NCBI GenBank assembly: GCA_964473735.1
Contig: CAYYQD010000034.1
Location: 1 to 15,727 of the forward strand
Source of the DNA: JAADCS01 sp964473735
GTDB lineage: Bacteria > Hydrothermota > Hydrothermia > LBFQ01
Direction: 5' to 3'
DNA: 15,727 nucleotides
Shown in pieces: positions 1 through 6,737 of this stretch; position 1 is the first letter of the stretch, and every line of letters starts with the position of its first letter. The translations under genes and the position numbers were made by a program. Under the pieces are notes generated by a model that was given only the letters and a program-made list of their open reading frames with translations, was not told the DNA's origin and made no database searches.

Positions 1-56
1 CCCCTTTTACCGGGATTTAACCCCTTTACCCGGTAGAAGTGAAGGAAAAGGGGGAA

Positions 57-64
57 AAGGAGGT
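57..64 (+). promoter_or_regulatory. Shine-Dalgarno sequence fixing the ATG at 69
   Basis: AAGGAGGT lies four bases before the ATG at 69 and matches the 16S anti-SD closely. It decides against the longer reading from GTG 39, which would place several charged residues before the hydrophobic N-terminus. Confidence 0.7.
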
Positions 65-68
65 GGAT

Positions 69-608
69 ATGCTATTTATGTTCCTCTCCTTTTCGGCGAC
101 GTGTGGGGAGCTGCCGGAGGTGTGTGAAGTTAGAGAGAGGATGGCGAGACTCAGCGAGGAGGCGCAACAGCTTCGCTCCAACGCCCCACAGATGACCCCC
201 GAAGAGCGGGAGCTTAAGCTGGCCGAGTTCCAGAGGGAGATAGAGGCCCTTGACGGGATACTCGCCAGACTTGACAACCTCCTGGAAGGCAACGGTCTGT
301 TTGCGTCCCTTAAGTGTACGGCATCGTGTTCAAACGGTAGCTGTACGTGTTGGTTCTGCTCGTGCGGATGCACCGATGGTGGGAACCCCTGGTGTGGCGG
401 GGGTGGAGGCGGAGGTGGAGGCGATACCCAATCTCTGGGTACCGCTGAAAACAAGGGAACTCCGTCCGAAGTGATGGCCATCTACGACGTCTCGGGCAGA
501 CAGGTGATGGCAGGCAGATGGTCAAACGGACGGCTTCCTAACCTCAAACCCGGGGTCTATTTTCTGAAGTACAGGGACGGACACGTTAAGAAGGTGGTGG
601 TGAGATAG
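69..608 (+). CDS. Small secreted Cys-rich protein with Gly9 linker and T9SS-like C-terminal tag
   Basis: I do not recognise the protein as a whole; 179 aa from the ATG at 69. That ATG is preferred over an in-frame GTG at 39 because a strong AAGGAGGT lies at 57-64, four bases upstream. Visible parts, in order: a short hydrophobic N-terminus (MLFMFLSFSA) ending at a Cys near residue 12; a charged, probably helical or coiled-coil stretch (about residues 18-75); a Cys-rich block with eight Cys between residues 83 and 109 (nt 315-395); nine consecutive glycines (nt 396-422); a spacer; then about 45 C-terminal residues with IYDVSGRQV, LKPGVYFLKY and KKVVVR, the usual pattern of type A T9SS sorting domains. 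Inference: an exported, cell-surface small protein, with Cys that could bind metal or form disulfides. The TAG at 606-608 is followed by inverted repeats. The tag is the firmest part; the function is unknown. Confidence 0.75.
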   Translation: MLFMFLSFSATCGELPEVCEVRERMARLSEEAQQLRSNAPQMTPEERELKLAEFQREIEALDGILARLDNLLEGNGLFASLKCTASCSNGSCTCWFCSCGCTDGGNPWCGGGGGGGGGDTQSLGTAENKGTPSEVMAIYDVSGRQVMAGRWSNGRLPNLKPGVYFLKYRDGHVKKVVVR

Positions 609-643
609 AACGACCCCCATCGGGTCTCCCCTTCGGCGTCGTT
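609..643 (+). terminator. Possible hairpin after the first gene
   Basis: Directly after the stop codon, AACGAC (609-614) can pair with GTCGTT (638-643). Alternatively GACCC (612-616) can pair with GGGTC (622-626) across a five-base loop. The two pairings compete for the same bases. No T-tract follows, so this is at best a weak or factor-assisted terminator. The rest of the gap to 724 holds the sufD promoter. Confidence 0.3.
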
Positions 644-710
644 GGTATCGGTAGGACCCCCTTCTGAAAACGCCCCCATAATCCTGACATAACAGGTCAA
701 GTTTCACCCC

Positions 711-716
711 TATAAT
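711..716 (+). promoter_or_regulatory. -10 element (TATAAT) of a leaderless sufD promoter
   Basis: Perfect TATAAT ends 8 bases before the ATG at 725, so transcription should start at or within a base or two of the start codon. There is no Shine-Dalgarno sequence between. A CTGACA at 684-689 is too far upstream (21-base spacer) for a standard -35. Confidence 0.75.
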
Positions 717-724
717 AGCCGTCT

Positions 725-1789
725 ATGGTCGCCGTTTCGGATGTGCGCGAGAGAGCGAGGAGGCTCTACGAGGAGCTACCGCTACCCTCCAGCAAATACA
801 CCACCATGACCTGGTGGAACGGGTACACCTATTCCGATGAGACGAAAGCCCACATAGAGATAGACGTACCCAAAGGGGTTGAGGTCCTTGAGGATGGTCC
901 CGTAGGGGACGTGGTACCTCCGGAGTCCTGGAAGTTCGTGGCTTTCCACTACATGAACCTCTCCACCCCCATAATCCTTAAGGTACCCGAGGGGTTGAAG
1001 GCCGACAGACCAGCCCGTATAAGGGTTTCCGTTGAGGGGCGGGAGCACTTCCACCTCCGTGTGGAGATGGCCCCGGGAAGCAGTATGGACGTCGTCCTTG
1101 AAGTCGCTGGCCGTGGCCTATACACCGAGGTGGTTGAAGCGAAGGTATCCGAGGATGCCAATCTGACCCTGAGCGTGGTTGAGAACATGGAGGACGACAG
1201 CGTCCTCTTCGTGGATAGGGGGATGGTTGTCTCCGGTAGGGGTACCGGGAAGCTGGTGGGGGCGTGGTTCGGCGGGAAGTTCGTTATGGGGAAGCACAAG
1301 GTGACTCCTGTAGGCCCCGAAGCGAACGTTGAGGACGTTCAGGTCCTCTTCGGGTACGACTCCCAGCACTACGACCTGACCACCTACCTCAACTTCACGG
1401 CCCCGATGACCAAGGGGGAATCCACCGTCAGGGCCGTACTCAAAGACACGGCGAGGGCCGTCCTGTACGGGATGATAGACGTACAGCACGAGGCACAACA
1501 CGCCGACGCCTACCTGTCGGAGCACACCCTACTGCTCAACAGCGGGGCCCGTGCCGACTCCATACCGGGCCTTGAGATCATGACGGATGAGGTCAGGGCC
1601 ACCCACGGTGCTACAGTAGGCCCGATAGACGAGGAGGAGATCTTCTACCTGATGAGCCGGGGGTTGAGCCGGACGGAGGCGCAGAAGCTCATAGTGTTCG
1701 GCTTCTTTGAGCCGGCCTTAGGCAGGATAGGACTGGAGGACGTGCGCGAGTACGTTGAGAGGGTGATAGAGAGGCGTATGAACGTCTGA
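725..1789 (+). CDS. sufD: SufB/SufD-family Fe-S cluster assembly protein, SufD-like
   Basis: 354 aa. Component of the SUF iron-sulfur cluster assembly scaffold, which normally works with SufB and the ATPase SufC in the cytoplasm. The C-terminal third carries the family signature: LLLNSGARADSIPGLEI (about residues 269-285), then TDEVRATHGATVG and IDEEEIFYLMSRGL (about 287-314). The protein has no cysteine, and His294 sits in the ATHGATVG motif where SufB carries its reactive Cys and SufD a His, so SufD is favoured over SufB. It is shorter than proteobacterial SufD. It is transcribed alone from a leaderless promoter. No sufB or sufC is in the window, so the partners must be elsewhere. Its stop codon abuts the stop of the convergent sdpI-like gene. 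Family assignment is firm; SufD rather than a stand-alone SufBD homologue is likely. Confidence 0.85.
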   Translation: MVAVSDVRERARRLYEELPLPSSKYTTMTWWNGYTYSDETKAHIEIDVPKGVEVLEDGPVGDVVPPESWKFVAFHYMNLSTPIILKVPEGLKADRPARIRVSVEGREHFHLRVEMAPGSSMDVVLEVAGRGLYTEVVEAKVSEDANLTLSVVENMEDDSVLFVDRGMVVSGRGTGKLVGAWFGGKFVMGKHKVTPVGPEANVEDVQVLFGYDSQHYDLTTYLNFTAPMTKGESTVRAVLKDTARAVLYGMIDVQHEAQHADAYLSEHTLLLNSGARADSIPGLEIMTDEVRATHGATVGPIDEEEIFYLMSRGLSRTEAQKLIVFGFFEPALGRIGLEDVREYVERVIERRMNV

Positions 1790-2416
1790 TCATCCCTCCT
1801 CCCTCTTAAACAGAACGTAGGAGTATATGACCGACCCCACCGTTATAAGGAGGGCACCACCCACTATCACGCCCACCATGATCACGGGGGACAGGAAGGA
1901 GGAGACGCCAACGGAGAGGCCGTAGAGGACGAAGAGGACGCCTAAGACCCTGTGGGTCCTCCTCCAGACCTTCTCCGACGCCAGTGTCCAGGGCGTTCGC
2001 ACCCCGACAAACCAGTTGTGGGGTAGTCTGGGCAGGTAGTTTCCTAAGAGGACCATTAGGAGGGCGACGACGAGACCTATATGGGTCACCTCCAGCCTAC
2101 CCCGGAAGGTAGCCAGCACTATCACAGCGTTGAGGAGGGCGAAGGAGATAACTGTCAGGTCCCTGACCGTACGCACCGTTTCCATCCTCTCCCTTACCTT
2201 CTGGGCGTAGGGGTCAAGCTTGGGTAGGTAGGTCATCAGGAGATAAACTCCCACCATAACTATCGGAAGCATCAGAAGGAGGAATTTGCTACCGTAAGCG
2301 TCCGGCTCGCCCCTTAAGTTGAAGTGGGTTGGTACGACAGACGGTAGAACGGTCACGGCGTATAAGGTTAAGAGCAGCGAAACCGCCATAAAGACTAAAG
2401 ACATCTTCCTAAGCAT
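1790..2416 (-). CDS. SdpI-like (DUF1648/SdpI) membrane immunity protein
   Basis: 208 aa, about six hydrophobic helices. The N-terminal half contains VVPTHFNLRGEPDAYGSK (about residues 27-44), typical of DUF1648. The C-terminal half contains NWFVGVRTPWTL followed by EKVWRRTHRVLG (about 134-159), the SdpI motif. Bacillus subtilis SdpI is a membrane protein giving immunity to the SDP cannibalism toxin and acts with the repressor SdpR. Here the gene is third in an operon: its ATG overlaps the end of the ArsR-type gene by 8 bases, and a strong AAAGGAGGC lies at 2424-2432. No toxin gene is visible. Many SdpI homologues lie outside toxin loci, so the immunity role is a family-level inference. The stop lies back to back with the sufD stop. 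Confidence 0.82.
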   Translation of the reverse strand: MLRKMSLVFMAVSLLLTLYAVTVLPSVVPTHFNLRGEPDAYGSKFLLLMLPIVMVGVYLLMTYLPKLDPYAQKVRERMETVRTVRDLTVISFALLNAVIVLATFRGRLEVTHIGLVVALLMVLLGNYLPRLPHNWFVGVRTPWTLASEKVWRRTHRVLGVLFVLYGLSVGVSSFLSPVIMVGVIVGGALLITVGSVIYSYVLFKREEG

Positions 2417-2681
2417 TCTTCTTGCCTCCTTTCAACCTCATAAGAAACTCTATCGCCATCTCAAGAACCCCCATATCCAGCGAATACATCACGTTCCTTC
2501 CCCTCCTTACCGCTATAACGATGCCCGCACGGGTGAGGCGGTCCATGTGATAGGACAGGGAGGGTTGGGATATTCCGATCCTCTCCCTTAACTCCTTCTG
2601 GGTGAGGTCCCCTTCTTTCAGTATCTCCACGATCTTCAGGCGTACGGGGTCGGAGAGGGCGGAGAACACCTCTTTAAGCAT
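2409..2681 (-). CDS. ArsR-family (SdpR-like) transcriptional repressor
   Basis: 90 aa winged helix-turn-helix protein. FSALSDPVRLKIVEIL near the N-terminus and ISQPSLSYHMDRLTRAGIV (about residues 37-55, containing the recognition helix) are characteristic of ArsR/SmtB regulators, followed by a VRRGRNVMYSL wing. It has no cysteine, so none of the usual Cys metal-sensing sites is present; this agrees with the SdpR/autorepressor subgroup rather than a metal sensor. It overlaps the CPBP gene upstream by 8 bases and the SdpI-like gene downstream by 8 bases, so the three are translationally coupled. A GAGGA lies just before its ATG. Likely target: the operon's own promoter, where an AT-rich dyad is present at 3546-3573. 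Confidence 0.88.
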   Translation of the reverse strand: MLKEVFSALSDPVRLKIVEILKEGDLTQKELRERIGISQPSLSYHMDRLTRAGIVIAVRRGRNVMYSLDMGVLEMAIEFLMRLKGGKKNA

Positions 2682-3522
2682 GCTTCCTCAAAAGGTAAAG
2701 GATAAGGTTCAGGGCGGCCAGGACGATGATCCCGCTAAGTCCGGTGAGCCCCACCGTGAGGTCGTCCCCTCCACTCAGGAACAGGAGGTCAAGGCCGGCC
2801 ACGGCGTTTACGGTACCGTGAAAGATGGCCGGGGCGATGGTGGAACCCGCCTTTTCCCTCACGTGGAACAGCAACGGGCTCAATAGGGTGGTGAAGAGGA
2901 CCATCATGAAAACGCCGGCAACGGGATGGAGTGGGTAGTTGTGTCCTTTGAGTATTATGGGGGCGTGCCAGATCCCCCAGACCACTCCGACGGCGTAAGA
3001 CATCCTCCAGAAACCCCACTTCCTGAGCTCGGAGTACAGGAAACCCCTCCAGCCTACCTCCTCGCCCAGAGCTACGAGGGCGTTTATGGTTATACCGGCC
3101 ACCATCCCGTATATGAACATGGCTACGATCATCGGCACGGTCATGGTGCCGAGGGCTTCCCTTACGCTGTCCATATCCTGAGGGGATACGAGGTGGCTCA
3201 ACCTGTGCAGCAGGGCCTCCCCGTTAGGGGAGAAACGTACGCCGGGCATCAGGAGGTCAGCTAAGAAGGTCAGGAGGACGATAAAGGGTGGAAGGAGCCA
3301 CGCCACCAGCCACCAACCGTTGGGTGCGAAGCGGAGTCCTAAATCCGGCAGGGGGTAACGTAAAAGCTTCAGGGTCAGGATGGAGAGGGCGGGACCGAAC
3401 ATGTAAGCCGTAGAGACGAGCATCAGGGAGTACGGGGGAAGCGGGAAGATGTACAGTACGGACGCCATCGCCCAGCTGTAGGCGAAGGCCAGAACGAGGA
3501 AGAGCACCACCCTTTTTCTCAT
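2674..3522 (-). CDS. CPBP-family (Abi/CAAX) intramembrane metalloprotease
   Basis: 282 aa, strongly hydrophobic with several membrane helices. The three CPBP motifs are present: EEVGWRG at about 154-160 (glutamate pair and Arg), GIWHAP at about 183-188, and HGTVNA at about 235-240. These supply the Glu/His active site of glutamic-type intramembrane endopeptidases (Rce1-like). In bacteria such proteins are often linked to bacteriocin maturation or self-immunity. It is the first gene of the CPBP-arsR-sdpI operon. The ATG at 3522 follows a perfect reverse-strand TATAAT by 9 bases with no Shine-Dalgarno sequence, so the mRNA is probably leaderless. The substrate is unknown; a role in handling or resisting a peptide toxin is suggested only by the neighbours. 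Confidence 0.87.
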   Translation of the reverse strand: MRKRVVLFLVLAFAYSWAMASVLYIFPLPPYSLMLVSTAYMFGPALSILTLKLLRYPLPDLGLRFAPNGWWLVAWLLPPFIVLLTFLADLLMPGVRFSPNGEALLHRLSHLVSPQDMDSVREALGTMTVPMIVAMFIYGMVAGITINALVALGEEVGWRGFLYSELRKWGFWRMSYAVGVVWGIWHAPIILKGHNYPLHPVAGVFMMVLFTTLLSPLLFHVREKAGSTIAPAIFHGTVNAVAGLDLLFLSGGDDLTVGLTGLSGIIVLAALNLILYLLRKHA

Positions 3523-3531
3523 GGTTCCGGT

Positions 3532-3537
3532 ATTATA
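3532..3537 (-). promoter_or_regulatory. -10 element (TATAAT) of the CPBP-arsR-sdpI operon
   Basis: Reading the minus strand, TATAAT occupies 3537 down to 3532 and is followed by 9 bases and then the ATG at 3522. No Shine-Dalgarno sequence and no clear -35 are visible. A leaderless start is expected. Confidence 0.72.
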
Positions 3538-3545
3538 AGGGGGAA

Positions 3546-3573
3546 ATATAAAAGTATGCTTATGTTTTTATAT
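3546..3573. promoter_or_regulatory. Candidate operator: AT-rich inverted repeat
   Basis: ATATAAAA (3546-3553) and TTTTATAT (3566-3573) form perfect 8-base arms around a 12-base centre. The dyad covers the position where a -35 of the minus-strand operon would lie (about 3555-3560). ArsR-family dimers typically bind AT-rich dyads of this size over their own promoters, so the SdpR-like protein encoded in the operon is the natural candidate ligand. The site is also in the divergent control region of the sugar transferase gene. No binding evidence exists in the sequence itself. Confidence 0.5.
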
Positions 3574-3618
3574 GTAAGGATGCCCGTACCCCTGTGGTAT
3601 CCGGGAGGCCTTCTGGAG

Positions 3619-3624
3619 TAAAAT
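3619..3624 (+). promoter_or_regulatory. Possible -10 element (TAAAAT) of the sugar transferase gene
   Basis: TAAAAT ends 20 bases before the ATG at 3645, which would give a leader of about 13 bases without a Shine-Dalgarno sequence. This unit departs from the tight 6-9 base spacing seen elsewhere in the window, so the call is weaker. Confidence 0.4.
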
Positions 3625-3644
3625 ACCCAGCGAAATAGCCCAAG

Positions 3645-4961
3645 ATGAGGTACAGCGTCGTGATGTTCCTGACCGATCTGGTCGCCGTAATGCTCTCCTC
3701 GGCCACAGCCTTCCTTTTAAAGTTCCGTGGCAGGTACTCTCAGGAGTTTCCCAACCGATGGCGGGAGTTCCTGGTTATATTCGTGATACTCATAGCCGCT
3801 TTCGCCTTTAAAAGGCTGTACTCACAAAGGAGGCTCTTCTACGAGGAGACCCGTGAGGTCCTTGAAGCCCTATTCCTGACCCTCATACTCGTCTTCGGTT
3901 TCTTCGCCATGACCCGTACCGACCCCGACTACTCCCGGCTTTTCATCGGTATGAGCATAGCCTTCGCCTTCGTGCTCGTCCCGGCCTTCCGTTGGCTCTC
4001 CAAACGGCTCCTTAACGGCTACCTGAAGGAGGACATCATAATAGTTGAGGGACCGGAGTGTAATAAGGTCAAAAACTTCTTTGAGAAGGAGTGGTATCTG
4101 GCCTACAGACCCGTTGCCATAGTCAAACTGGAGGAGGTGAAGGACTGGATCGGTAAGGTTGAGAACGTCGTCCTGACCCGCATACCCTTCCTGCACGAGT
4201 TCTACGACGAGCTGGCCCACTTCTCCATACACTTCAAGAAGGTCTTCTACGTCCCGGAGATCTCCGGCATACCTCTGGCCAACCAGATCCTACACTTCTC
4301 CATAACCCAGAACCTCCCCGTATTTGAGACTTTCTCGCAGAGGAGGTCCCTCCTGTGGGGGACTATAAAGCGCACCTTTGACGTAATCTTCTCCCTACTC
4401 GTCCTGATCTTGCTCTCTCCCTTACTCTTAGTAATTGCCATCCTGATCAAGCTGGACTCGGAGGGGCCGGTGATATTCCGTCAGGTACGGGTGGGGAAGG
4501 GAGGGAGGCACTTCGTATCCTACAAGTTCCGCACGATGTACGTGGATGCCGAAGAGAGGTTGAAGGATATACTTGAGAGCGACCCCGAAGCCCGAAGGGA
4601 GTGGGAGACCTACTGGAAGCTGAAGAACGATCCGAGAGTGACCCGGGTGGGGAAGTGGCTCCGAAAGACCTCCTTGGACGAGCTTCCCCAGTTCTTCAAC
4701 GTCCTCAAGGGGGATATGAGCGTTGTAGGGCCGCGCCCTTACATACCGTCCGAGTTAAAGCATATTCAAGAGTACGCCAAGATAATCTTAAGCGTACGCC
4801 CCGGTATAACCGGGCTATGGCAGGTAAGCGGTAGGAACGAGGTAGGGTACAAGGTAAGGATGCTCCTTGATACCCTTTACGTTGTAAATTGGTCCTTCTG
4901 GCTTGATATGGTCATAATTTTCAAAACGATTTTGGTGGTTTTGAAGGGTAAGGGGTATTGA
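3645..4961 (+). CDS. Polyprenyl-phosphate sugar-1-phosphate transferase (exopolysaccharide/O-antigen initiation)
   Basis: 438 aa. It should transfer a hexose- or N-acetylhexosamine-1-phosphate from a nucleotide sugar to undecaprenyl phosphate at the inner membrane, starting an exopolysaccharide or O-antigen repeat unit. Four N-terminal membrane helices (about residues 4-24, 40-56, 74-90, 100-116) and a divergent CoA-binding-like middle resemble WcaJ/WbaP proteins. The catalytic C-terminal domain follows a membrane helix at about 246-269 and carries DSEGPVIFRQVRVG (271-284), KFRTM (294-298), DELPQF (345-350), GDMSVVGPRP (356-365) and RPGITGLWQVSGR (385-397). The ATG at 3645 is the first start after an in-frame stop at 3636-3638. 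No other glycan genes are in the window. The sugar specificity cannot be read from the sequence. Confidence 0.92.
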   Translation: MRYSVVMFLTDLVAVMLSSATAFLLKFRGRYSQEFPNRWREFLVIFVILIAAFAFKRLYSQRRLFYEETREVLEALFLTLILVFGFFAMTRTDPDYSRLFIGMSIAFAFVLVPAFRWLSKRLLNGYLKEDIIIVEGPECNKVKNFFEKEWYLAYRPVAIVKLEEVKDWIGKVENVVLTRIPFLHEFYDELAHFSIHFKKVFYVPEISGIPLANQILHFSITQNLPVFETFSQRRSLLWGTIKRTFDVIFSLLVLILLSPLLLVIAILIKLDSEGPVIFRQVRVGKGGRHFVSYKFRTMYVDAEERLKDILESDPEARREWETYWKLKNDPRVTRVGKWLRKTSLDELPQFFNVLKGDMSVVGPRPYIPSELKHIQEYAKIILSVRPGITGLWQVSGRNEVGYKVRMLLDTLYVVNWSFWLDMVIIFKTILVVLKGKGY

Positions 4962-5039
4962 AGGGTAACATCTGCAAACCGTTCTCATGTGAAAAACCAT
5001 TTTCCGAAAAATCTGAACTTCCCCACCCCTTCCCCCATA

Positions 5040-5045
5040 TAGAAT
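5040..5045 (+). promoter_or_regulatory. -10 element (TAGAAT) of the leaderless SQR-like/DUF1641 promoter
   Basis: TAGAAT, in the context CATATAGAAT, ends 9 bases before the ATG at 5055, with no Shine-Dalgarno sequence. The 93-base gap after the sugar transferase gene is more A+T-rich than its surroundings and shows no clear terminator hairpin. Confidence 0.6.
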
Positions 5046-5054
5046 TCTGGTACC

Positions 5055-6224
5055 ATGAAAGGAAAACCTAAGATACTCATACTTGGTGGTGGAAGCGGGG
5101 GACTGGTGGCGGCCAACAAGCTGGCCAGAGTCTTTAAGTACGGGGAGCAGGCAGACATAACCCTGATAGACAAGAACCCCTACCACGAGTTCATGCCCAG
5201 CTACCCGTGGGTGGGGTTGAACTTCAAGGAGCCGGACGATATACGTCGACCCCTCAAACTCCTTGAGAAGAAGGGTGTGAAGTTCGTGAACGACGAGATA
5301 ACCCAGATCCTACCCTCTAAGAAGAAGGTGAAGACCAAGAACGGGGAGTACGACTACGACTTCCTCATCGTCTCCCTGGGTGCCACCCTTGACCCCGACG
5401 CCCTACCCGGATACGAGGACGCCCACCATACGTGGTCCCTGAAAGGGGCCCTACGTTTCCGCGAGGCTATAAAGAACTTCAAGGGCGGGAACATAGTTAT
5501 CGGGGTGTCCGGCATGTACTACCGCTGTCCTCCCGCTCCCTACGAGGTGGCCGGGCAGCTGGATTTCACCCTGAGGGCGAGGGGCCTGCGCGATAAGACC
5601 AACATAACAGTCTTCAACGTTACCCCCGGCCCTCTCTCCAACATGGGACCGGCCATAATGGGGGTCATACAGGAGATCCTGGACAACAAGGGGGTGAATT
5701 TCGTCGGGAACTTTGAGATAACCCGCGTGGATAAGGACTCCAAGAAGGTTGTCTCCAAGGACGGAAGGGAGATACCCTACGACCTCCTCCTCCTCGTACC
5801 CCCTCACAAACCCAATCCCGTCGTCGCCAACAGCGAGCTCGCGGGCCCGCAGGGCCTCCCCATAGTGGACCCGGAGACCTTCCGCTCCAAGAAGTTCCCC
5901 GAGGTGTTCGTCATAGGGGACGTGGCCAACGCCGCCCTGAACCTTCCTCCGGCTGGCGTGGTGGCCCACTTTCAGGCTGAGTTCATAGCCAACGAGATAG
6001 CAGCGGACGTGAAAGGAGCCTATATAGGGGACTCCTTCAGCCCCGTCGCCATGTGTATAATGGACTTCGGAGACGACGCCGTACTACCCATGTGCGAGTT
6101 CTCCCAATTCTACAAGGACGTATCCGGGCCGCCGAGCTGCGGGGTTCTCGGCCGCGGTAAAGAGATAAGGCTGGTGAAGATGGCCTTTGAGGCGATGTGG
6201 TTCGGTTTCTATCTTACCAAGTAA
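5055..6224 (+). CDS. Sulfide:quinone oxidoreductase-like FAD-dependent oxidoreductase
   Basis: 389 aa, two-dinucleotide-binding-domain flavoprotein. ILILGGGSGGLVAANKL at the N-terminus is the FAD Rossmann motif; IVSLGAT (about 105-111) and VFVIGDVAN (about 284-292) are the second and third FAD-contact motifs. Cys158 in YRCPPAPYE and Cys347 match the spacing of the two redox-active cysteines of membrane SQRs, which oxidise sulfide and pass electrons to quinone. Cys334 and Cys362 are additional. The third cysteine of classical SQRs, near residue 124, is absent (AHHTWS is there instead), so this is a variant SQR clade or a related NADH/polysulfide enzyme. The C-terminus (about 372-389) is amphipathic and could give membrane attachment. 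It is followed after 11 bases by DUF1641, a common SQR partner. Confidence 0.8.
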   Translation: MKGKPKILILGGGSGGLVAANKLARVFKYGEQADITLIDKNPYHEFMPSYPWVGLNFKEPDDIRRPLKLLEKKGVKFVNDEITQILPSKKKVKTKNGEYDYDFLIVSLGATLDPDALPGYEDAHHTWSLKGALRFREAIKNFKGGNIVIGVSGMYYRCPPAPYEVAGQLDFTLRARGLRDKTNITVFNVTPGPLSNMGPAIMGVIQEILDNKGVNFVGNFEITRVDKDSKKVVSKDGREIPYDLLLLVPPHKPNPVVANSELAGPQGLPIVDPETFRSKKFPEVFVIGDVANAALNLPPAGVVAHFQAEFIANEIAADVKGAYIGDSFSPVAMCIMDFGDDAVLPMCEFSQFYKDVSGPPSCGVLGRGKEIRLVKMAFEAMWFGFYLTK

Positions 6225-6235
6225 GGAGGTGAAAG

Positions 6236-6727
6236 ATGACAACTATGAGCAAAGATGAAAGGGTGCAGGAGAGCATAGAGAAGCTTCTGGAGCTCCTCCA
6301 GAAGGCGAACGAGGCGGGGCTGATAGACCTGGCGGAGGAGGTGGTGGACCTCGTACCGGATTCCCTCTCCTACCTTACGGACCCCCGTATCCTCACGATA
6401 GGCTCCAACGTCTCCTTCGTACTCCACGTCCTTGAGATGCTCAACCCCACCATGCTGTCGGTGATGTTCAACAACTTCGCCAAGGCTCTGAACGAAGAGA
6501 TGACCCCGGAGACCTTCCAGAACCCGCCCCGGGTGGGATTGATGGGTCTTATGCGGATGTTGGGGGATCCGGACGTGCAGAGGGCTTTGGGCTTCCTCTT
6601 CCTCTTCCTGAAGGCCTTCGGAAAGTCAATAAGCTACACCTCCGAAGACTTCTCCAAGATGATGCCCCAGATGGAGAACCAGCTCAAGATGATCCGCGAG
6701 AAGCGGAAGAAGCTGGGTATCTCGTAA
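6236..6727 (+). CDS. DUF1641 family protein
   Basis: 163 aa. The pattern of acidic helices followed by FVLHVLEMLNP, FNNFAKALNEE, PPRVGLMGLMRMLGDPDVQRALGFL and FLKAFG is that of DUF1641, a short helical family often encoded next to sulfide:quinone oxidoreductases and formate dehydrogenases and of undefined biochemistry. A strong AAGGAGGTG (6223-6231) overlaps the stop codon of the SQR-like gene, and the ATG follows at 6236, so the two are co-transcribed and probably coupled. A likely role is accessory or membrane-anchoring for the flavoprotein (inference from context). A G/C hairpin at 6738-6754 ends the unit. Residues 139-163 are charged and probably helical. Confidence 0.85.
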   Translation: MTTMSKDERVQESIEKLLELLQKANEAGLIDLAEEVVDLVPDSLSYLTDPRILTIGSNVSFVLHVLEMLNPTMLSVMFNNFAKALNEEMTPETFQNPPRVGLMGLMRMLGDPDVQRALGFLFLFLKAFGKSISYTSEDFSKMMPQMENQLKMIREKRKKLGIS

Positions 6728-6737
6728 AGGTAAGGGC

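Noticed and set aside
39..68. Longer form of the first protein from GTG 39
   Set aside because: The strong Shine-Dalgarno sequence at 57-64 lies inside this extension and fits ATG 69; the extension would add charged residues before the hydrophobic N-terminus.
684..689. CTGACA as the -35 of the sufD promoter
   Set aside because: The spacer to TATAAT would be 21 bases, outside the normal 16-18; most other leaderless promoters here also lack a clear -35.
4962..5039. Rho-independent terminator after the sugar transferase
   Set aside because: Only a weak A/T stem (GAAAA/TTTTC around 4991-5004) without a G/C core or T-tract.
5451..5969. 172-codon minus-strand open frame inside the SQR-like gene
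   Set aside because: It is antisense to a well-conserved flavoprotein, rich in His/Gly/Val as expected for a shadow frame, and has no promoter.
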